Origin: BOG-931 sp963761525 | GTDB taxonomy: Bacteria; Pseudomonadota; Alphaproteobacteria; Rhizobiales; Xanthobacteraceae | Direction of reading: 5' to 3' | NCBI GenBank assembly: GCA_963761525.1 | Contig: CAVXHG010000003.1 | Coordinates: 1 to 64,000 of the forward strand | Length of the DNA stretch: 64,000 bases | Notes under the pieces: model-generated | Databases searched by the model: none | Seen by the model: the letters and a program-made list of their open reading frames with translations, nothing else | Told to the model about the DNA's origin: nothing | Program-made: the position numbers and the translations under genes | Part shown: positions 58,781 to 64,000 of the stretch, piece by piece | Layout of the letters: each line of letters opens with the position of its first letter | Position numbering within the stretch: the stretch's first letter is position 1

Positions 58781-60275
58781 TCAATGACTATGTTCATGAA
58801 CCTCATCGAGGTCACCGAACCGCGTGACCGCAGCGTCAAATTGCATTCGTACTGAGGCAGTCGGGCCATGACGTTGTTTGGCGATGATAACTTCCGCCTT
58901 GCCGTGAACCTCGTTCATGTCGCTCTGCCATTTTCCATGCTCGGCAGTGCCGAGACGAGGTTCCTTACCCGTCAAATAGTACTCTTCCCGGTAAACAAAC
59001 ATTACTACGTCAGCATCTTGTTCGATTGATCCGGATTCGCGCAAATCCGATAGCTGTGGGTGTTTGTCCTCCCGGCTTTCTACTTGTCTGGATAATTGAG
59101 ACAGGGCTAAAATCGGGACGTTCAGTTCTTTAGCCAAGGCTTTCAGCCCGGTCGTAATTTCAGTTACTTCTTGTACGCGGTTTTCCGTTGCGCGACGGCC
59201 CGACCCCTGCATCAGCTGAATGTAATCGATAACCATAAGATCAAGGCCGCGCTGTCTTTTCAGACGCCGGGCGCGAGCCGCAAGTTGCGCAATGGAAACG
59301 CCACCAGTTTCGTCAATGAAGAGCGGCAAATCCTGAATCTCAATTACCTTGTCTTTGATGTCTTCAAATTCGGATTCCTTGATGTCACCTCGGCGCATCC
59401 GGCTTGAAGAGATTCCAGTTTGTTCCGCAATAATTCGAGTAGCTAGTTGCTCCGAGGACATTTCCAGCGAGAAGAAGCCGACAACGCCCCCGTTGGTGGT
59501 TTTTTCCCGCCCGTCCGTCCCCGTTTCATGCTGCCATGCTTTGGCAACATTGTAGGCTATGTTTGTAGCAAGAGCGGTTTTGCCCATGCCTGGGCGCCCG
59601 GCTAGAATTATCAAGTCAGACGATTGAAGACCGCCTAATTTAGCGTCCAGATCTTTGAGCCCTGTGGAAACACCGGAGAGCTTTCCGTCGCGTTGAAATG
59701 CCGCCGCGGTCATATCCACCGCAACGGTCAATGCTCTTTCGAATGTTAGGAAGCCACCTTCATACCGACCAGGTTCGGCAACCTCGTAAAGTTTGCGTTC
59801 TGCATCTTCGATGTGAACTCGTAGGTGTGGCTTCCACTGGGGCATCGAAAGCTAAATTTACAATATCTGTTCCAATTTCGATCAGAGCGCGCCGTACGGC
59901 TAAGTGATTTATTGTCCGGCCATAATCTTCGGCATTGATAATGGTCGTCGCATTGGCAGCAAGCCGGGCGAGATATTGGTCCAGTGTAAGGCCAGCGACG
60001 TTTAGATCACCAGGCAGGTAAGTTCTTAAGGTGACGGTATTCACAACCTTGTTGAGACGAATGAAGCGTCCCATCAATTCAAATATCTGCCCGTGAATTG
60101 GCTCGAAGAAATGTTTTGGCTCTAGAAAGTCTTGGACGCGATAGAAGGCGTCGTTATTTATGAGTATCGCCCCGAGTAATGCCTGTTCTTCCTCAATATT
60201 GTGCGGTGCCACACGGGGCGCTGGCTCCGACGGCAGAGGAATGGGCTTGCGAGCGGTCGAATCGAAGGGTGCCAT
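58781..60275 (-). CDS. dnaB: replicative DNA helicase (one frameshift)
   Basis: The hexameric 5'-3' helicase of the replisome. The N-terminal domain starts at 60275 with APHNIEEEQALLGAILINND and continues through FEPIHGQIFELMGRFIRLNK. The frame changes near 59840 (FDAPVEA to PQWKPHLRVHIEDAERKLYE). The RecA-like domain shows TGLKDLDAKLGGLQSSDLII, Walker A in LAGRPGMGKTALATNIAYNV, VVGFFSLEMSSEQLATRIIA, Walker B DLMVIDYIQLMQGSGRRATE, and the H4 region SQLSRQVESREDKHPQLSDL with the arginine finger context. The end is DLDEVHEHSH. Base composition in this gene is clearly lower in GC than in its neighbours. About 498 residues. Confidence 0.93.
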
Positions 60276-60516
60276 GGTTTAGAACAGGCGAATCCGAAGC
60301 TGTGGCCGATTTACGGCGTATGGCTGAAACGGGGTGGGCGTGGTTACTCAACATCGTCGATCACTCAACAGCAGACGCTTATTCGTAACCGCTGCGGACA
60401 ACCGCGTAGCTCCAGTCGTTAAAGGAGTATCGCGACAATAGGAAATCATCTTTGTGAGTTTCCCCACTAACCACCATAAACACGGCACAATTCAGATCGG
60501 CTCTTGACGGCGCGAA

Positions 60517-61771
60517 CTACTCACCGGCAAGGCGAAGCGGCGCGCGATAGCCGGCTTCCATCGTGCGCAATCGCGCTTCCTCGCGGACGATATAGTCCCG
60601 CGTGGCCGGTGTGACGCCTTTGTGCTTCGCCATCTGGATCTGGAACACCACCATGTCGCCGGCGCGGAAAGCCATTTCGGAGCAGGCGAGATAGAACTCC
60701 CACATCCGCAGGAAACGCTGGTCGTAGAGGCGCACAACCTCGTCGCGATGGGCAAGGAATCGTTCCCGCCACGCCTTGAGCGTCTCGGCATAGTGCAATT
60801 GCAGGACCTCGACGTCGGAGACGATGAGCCCCGAGCGTTGAATCGCAGGCAGAACTTCGGACAGAGCGGGAATGTAGCCGCCCGGGAAGATATATTTCGC
60901 GATCCAGGGATTGGTGATGCTAGGAGGCCCGCTGCGACCGATCGAATGCAGGACGGCAATGCCGTCGTCGGCAAGCAGCTTTGCGCACTGCCGGAAGAAG
61001 GTGTCGTAGAAGCTGACTCCGACATGTTCGAACATGCCGACTGAAACAATGCGATCGAACTTGCCTTCGACGTCGCGATAATCGATCAGTTTGAAGGTGG
61101 CATCCTCGGTCTGGCCGCGCTCCATCGCACGTTCTTGGGCGCGCTTGAACTGTTCCTGCGACAACGTGATGCCGGTAACCTTGGCCCCTGCGATCGCTGC
61201 GAGATAGAGCGCCAAACCACCCCAGCCACATCCGATATCAAGAACGCTAGCACCGGGCTTAATGCCAAGCTTTGCCGCTAGATGACGCTTTTTGGCGAGT
61301 TGTGCGTCGTCGAGGGATTCATCGTCGGTTTCGAAATAGGCGCAGCTATATTGCTGGTCGCCATCGAGGAAGAGCCGGTAGAGCCGGGCGTCGAGATCGT
61401 AATGATGCGCGACATTGTTGCGCGACCGGGATCGCAGATTGAATTGCTGCAAGCGGCGGAACAGGTAGCGCGTCAACCGGAAGCGGGTAGGCCCAAGCCG
61501 GTGCGTCGATACGCTCCTGGCCCAGCAGGATTTGCAGCACGTCGGCAATTGAACCCTGCTCGACGACAAAAGTGCCGTCCATATAGGTTTCGCCGAGCTT
61601 CAATTCCGGGTCGAACAGGACAGCGCGTTGCGCCTGTGGCGTCGCGAAGCGAACCGCGACGTGGGGGCCGCTGCCGTCACCGAAGGTATAAGTCTTGCCC
61701 CACGCCGTCGTCACCGTGAAGGATCCGCGGCGGATAAACCGGCCCAGAAACATCGTCAGCAACCGATCCAC
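60517..61771 (-). CDS. cfa: cyclopropane-fatty-acyl-phospholipid synthase family protein (one frameshift)
   Basis: It transfers a methylene group from SAM to unsaturated acyl chains in membrane phospholipids, a modification linked to acid and stress tolerance. The N-terminal domain starts at 61771 and reads LFDPELKLGETYMDGTFVVE. A frame change near 61490 leads to SRNNVAHHYDLDARLYRLFL, the family signature, then QYSCAYFETDDESLDDAQLA, SAM motif ASVLDIGCGWGGLALYLAAI, GITLSQEQFKRAQERAMERG, and VGMFEHVGVSFYDTFFRQCA. The C-terminal DYIVREEARLRTMEAGYR completes it. About 418 residues. The symbol is by family only. Confidence 0.88.
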
Positions 61772-61942
61772 GGCCGCCTCCCCCAGTCCACGCTAACAGA
61801 ACGCGAGCTTGTGGCCTCCTTCCGGCCAACAGGCGTGACAGGCGTATTTGCCGCCTGCCGTCATTAAAACAAAATCCTCCTTGACCAGCAATGCACTAAT
61901 CATGTTGTAAAGCCGCCTCGCTTCCGATGCATAGGTCCGGTT

Positions 61943-62680
61943 GTGGGTCAGAAAATGATGGGTAAGCCGACAAAACGGGGATTGGGATTGCCTAGAGCGC
62001 TTCGGTGTTTTTTGGGCTCTGTTGGGCTATTTGCCGGGCTTTTGCCTGTGCTGGCCGCGGCTCAGACCAGTATCGACCAGGGCAAATCGCCGGCCGAGAT
62101 GTTCTCGCTTGATTGCGCGACGTGCCACAAAAGCGCGCGTGGGCTGGCCAATGGCCGCAATACTTCAGCGCTCGCTGGGTTTCTTGACCAGCACTACACC
62201 TCCGGCAAAGACCAGGCGGCTTCGCTCGCGGCCTACGTAATGGGTGCCGGCGGCGGCGACGCGGGGGCACCAGCGCGCGCGGCAAAGCCGACCCCGGATC
62301 GCGCCAGGACCGAGGAACCGAAGCGCGAGCCCGGCAAGCCTGAAGAGGGTACGCCCGCGTCCGCACGGCTGCAGCCGCCAGCCGGCGAGGAGCAGAAGCG
62401 GCCGGGAGACGTTCCCAGCATCGTGCAGGAACGAGGGCGGAAGCCGGCCGCGGGCCGGTCCGAACCGACAGCAAGCCGCGGGCAGCAACGCCCTGAGCCT
62501 GAGGTTAAGCCGGCGGAACCGCCTCGTGAGGCCCCCCGCGAAGCCGTAGCGCCAAGTGCGGCCCCAAGTCCGGCTCCTCCGGAGAGCACCCCGGCGCCAG
62601 CGCCGACCCAATCGGCGCCGGCAAGCTCCGCCGCTTCAGGCGAGAGCGCGCCGGTGCCCCGCGACAATATTCCGGACTGA
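61943..62680 (+). CDS. small c-type cytochrome-like protein with long disordered tail
   Basis: A signal peptide is visible (GLPRALRCFLGSVGLFAGLL, then PVLAAA). The mature N-terminus has one heme-binding motif C-x-x-C-H in MFSLDCATCHKSARGLANGR, and LDQHYTSGKDQAASLAAYVM resembles the C-terminal helix of a small cytochrome c. From residue 105 on the protein is Pro, Ala, Glu and Arg-rich without structure and ends PVPRDNIPD. The start may be GTG 61943 or ATG 61955/61958. It is probably periplasmic; its electron partner is unknown. Confidence 0.78.
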   Translation: MGQKMMGKPTKRGLGLPRALRCFLGSVGLFAGLLPVLAAAQTSIDQGKSPAEMFSLDCATCHKSARGLANGRNTSALAGFLDQHYTSGKDQAASLAAYVMGAGGGDAGAPARAAKPTPDRARTEEPKREPGKPEEGTPASARLQPPAGEEQKRPGDVPSIVQERGRKPAAGRSEPTASRGQQRPEPEVKPAEPPREAPREAVAPSAAPSPAPPESTPAPAPTQSAPASSAASGESAPVPRDNIPD

Positions 62681-62700
62681 AGCCGAGCTTCCTTGAAGCG

Positions 62701-63325
62701 TCAGTTTTTCTTGGCCGGGGCTTCGTCGTCTTCAGCCTCCGGCTCGCCTTCCTGCGTCCGCAAAGCCTCCGCGGCCTCGGGCTCGAAGAACGCTTCGGCG
62801 GCAGCAACGGCTGCCTCAGCCTCGGTCGGCTCGCGCAATTGCTTGACGTCTTCGCCGCGCGCGATCCGTGCCGCTTCGTCAGCGCTGCGTGCAACGATGA
62901 CCTTGATCGAGGTTTCAATGTCCGGATGCAGCGCCAGCGGCACGTCGTGCTGACCAATCATCTTGATCGGTGCATTGAGTGCAATCTGGCCGCGAGCTCA
63001 CGTTGAAGCCGCCTTCGTGGATAAGGCTAATGATATCGCGCGCCGAAACTGAGCCGAACAACTGGCCCGATTCGGACGCCTGGCGCAGAACCGTGAAGCT
63101 CTTGCCGTTGATCTTTTCCGCGATGCCGCTGGCTTCGGTCTTCAACGTTTCCGAGCGGGCCTGAAGCTCGCCCTTCATGGAATCAAAGCGCGTGCGGTTC
63201 TCATCAGTGGCGCGAAGCGCCTTGCCGCGAGGCAGCAGGAAATTACGGGCGAAGCCGTCCTTGACGCGCACGACTTCGCCCATCTGGCCGAGTCGGCCAA
63301 TCCGTTCGAGCAAAATTACTTCCAT
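62701..63325 (-). CDS. rplI: 50S ribosomal protein L9 (one frameshift)
   Basis: It binds 23S rRNA domain V. From 63325: MEVILLERIGRLGQMGEVVR, then VKDGFARNFLLPRGKALRAT, the canonical N-terminal domain with the G-x-V-V-x-V-K-x-G-Y/F-A-R-N signature, and the long connecting helix (KGELQARSETLKTEASGIAE). A frame change near 62995 leads to the C-terminal domain (VPLALHPDIETSIKVIVARS). An acidic alphaproteobacterial tail ends EDDEAPAKKN. About 208 residues, normal for Rhizobiales. Confidence 0.96.
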
Positions 63326-63347
63326 CTCGAAGTCTCCCTGGCGGCCC

Positions 63348-63599
63348 TTAGCGGATCACATAAGGCAGCAGGCCGAGAAAGCGTGCGCGCTTGATCGCTT
63401 GCGCGAGTTCGCGTTGCTTCTTTGCCGAGACTGCGGTGATGCGGCTCGGAACGATCTTGCCGCGCTCCGACACGAATCGTTGCAGCAGCTTGACGTCTTT
63501 GAAGTCGATCTTCGGTGCATTGGCGCCGGAGAACGGGCAGCTCTTGCGGCGGCGAAAGAACGGGCGGCGTCCACCGCCGCCTTGCGGTGACATCGCCAT
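63348..63599 (-). CDS. rpsR: 30S ribosomal protein S18
   Basis: An intact 83-residue protein. It has the basic N-terminus GGGGRRPFFRRRKSCPFSGA, the core IDFKDVKLLQRFVSERGKIV and PSRITAVSAKKQRELAQAIK, and ends RARFLGLLPYVIR. The Cys in KSCPF is typical of S18. It lies between rpsF and rplI with gaps of 2 and 22 bases, the conserved ribosomal operon order; S18 binds next to S6 on the 30S platform. Confidence 0.97.
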   Translation of the reverse strand: MAMSPQGGGGRRPFFRRRKSCPFSGANAPKIDFKDVKLLQRFVSERGKIVPSRITAVSAKKQRELAQAIKRARFLGLLPYVIR

Positions 63600-63601
63600 G
63601 A

Positions 63602-64000
63602 TTATTCCTCCGTCGCCGTCTCGCCGCCTTCGGCGTCATCGCGGGGCCGCCGGTCGCGCGGACGGTCGCCGCGATCGCCGCGGTCGCCTCGATCAAATCT
63701 GTCGCCGCGGTCGAACGGTCGCCGCGCCGATCGTCGCGGTCACGGTCGCGATCCACCCGGCGCATCATGGCGGACGGGCCTTCTTCGAGCTCCTCGACCC
63801 GGATCGTCAGATAGCGCAGCACATCTTCGTTAAGCCGCTCCAGCCGCTCGATCTCGTTGATCGCCGGCCGGCGGTGCATCGATGTTCATCAGCGTGAAAT
63901 GGGCTTTGCGGTTCTTCTGCAGCCGGTAGGACAGGGATTTCACGCCCCAATATTCGCTCTTGGCGACGCTGCCGCCGAGCCCTTCGATGACGCCCTTCAA
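63602..64000 (-). CDS. rpsF: 30S ribosomal protein S6 (5' end outside window; frame broken)
   Basis: The part in the window covers the C-terminal two thirds. Near 64000 the reading LKGVIEGLGGSVAKSEYWGV and KSLSYRLQKNRKAHFTLMNI matches S6, then after a change near 63885 INEIERLERLNEDVLRYLTI and RVEELEEGPSAMMRRVDRDR. The tail is an Arg/Asp-rich repeat typical of Rhizobiales S6, with another frame change near 63710, and ends EGGETATEE at 63602. The start codon is beyond position 64000. Confidence 0.92.

Overview
The window looks like chromosomal DNA of an alphaproteobacterium of the order Hyphomicrobiales (Rhizobiales), probably near the Nitrobacteraceae/Xanthobacteraceae. Evidence is the gene order dnaB-alr-radA-cvpA-purF, rpsF-rpsR-rplI, and panB-(YfgM-like)-lipoprotein-der, a cyoABCD quinol oxidase with a CuA-less subunit II, and high-GC codon use. 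Most genes longer than about 1 kb are split by one or more single-base frame changes while the protein similarity continues in another frame. Essential genes (guaB, der, purF, radA, dnaB, rplI) are hit too, so most breaks are probably sequencing or assembly errors. Coordinates given for such genes span the whole reconstructed gene.

Region 1 (1-15.6 kb) is accessory and appears lower in GC. It carries a BrkB/YihY membrane protein, two PRC-barrel proteins, a slipin remnant, and a glutamate/glutamine-dependent acid-resistance cluster. That cluster is gadB (glutamate decarboxylase), gadC (Glu/GABA antiporter), glsA (glutaminase), an outer-membrane beta-barrel protein and an APC-family permease. 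Next come decayed pieces: a cydA N-terminus, a second gadB C-terminus, and a second, heavily broken gadC-like gene. The region ends at a tyrosine integrase whose 5' side faces the 5' half of a tRNA-Gln(CTG) that stops at the anticodon loop. I read this as one end of an integrated island whose cargo includes the acid-resistance genes.

Region 2 (16.3-23.4 kb) has an SDH-type serine protease with a proline-rich tail. A convergent minus-strand catabolic cluster follows: two-domain VOC dioxygenase, fumarylacetoacetate-hydrolase-family enzyme, MFS transporter, and a molybdenum hydroxylase large subunit without its usual partner subunits.

Region 3 (23.6-41.6 kb) is mixed core and accessory: Ppx/GppA phosphatase, rlmE, a DHA2-type MFS exporter, a long TPR protein built on 102-bp repeats, and an orphan ABC substrate-binding protein. 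A guaB-methyltransferase-MAPEG-rsmB-guaA run follows, with an Asp-to-Asn change in the GuaA P-loop. Then come a TetR regulator divergent from a methyltransferase across a strong inverted repeat, and small stress or unknown genes.

Region 4 (42.3-64 kb) is mostly core: cyoABCD, an ArsC-like protein, a Bug-type binding protein, an ICL/PEP-mutase-family enzyme, NnrU, panB, a YfgM-like protein, a lipoprotein, der, an SDR, purF, cvpA, radA, alr, dnaB, a cyclopropane-fatty-acid-synthase homologue, a small c-type cytochrome, rplI, rpsR and the 3' part of rpsF, which runs off the window end.
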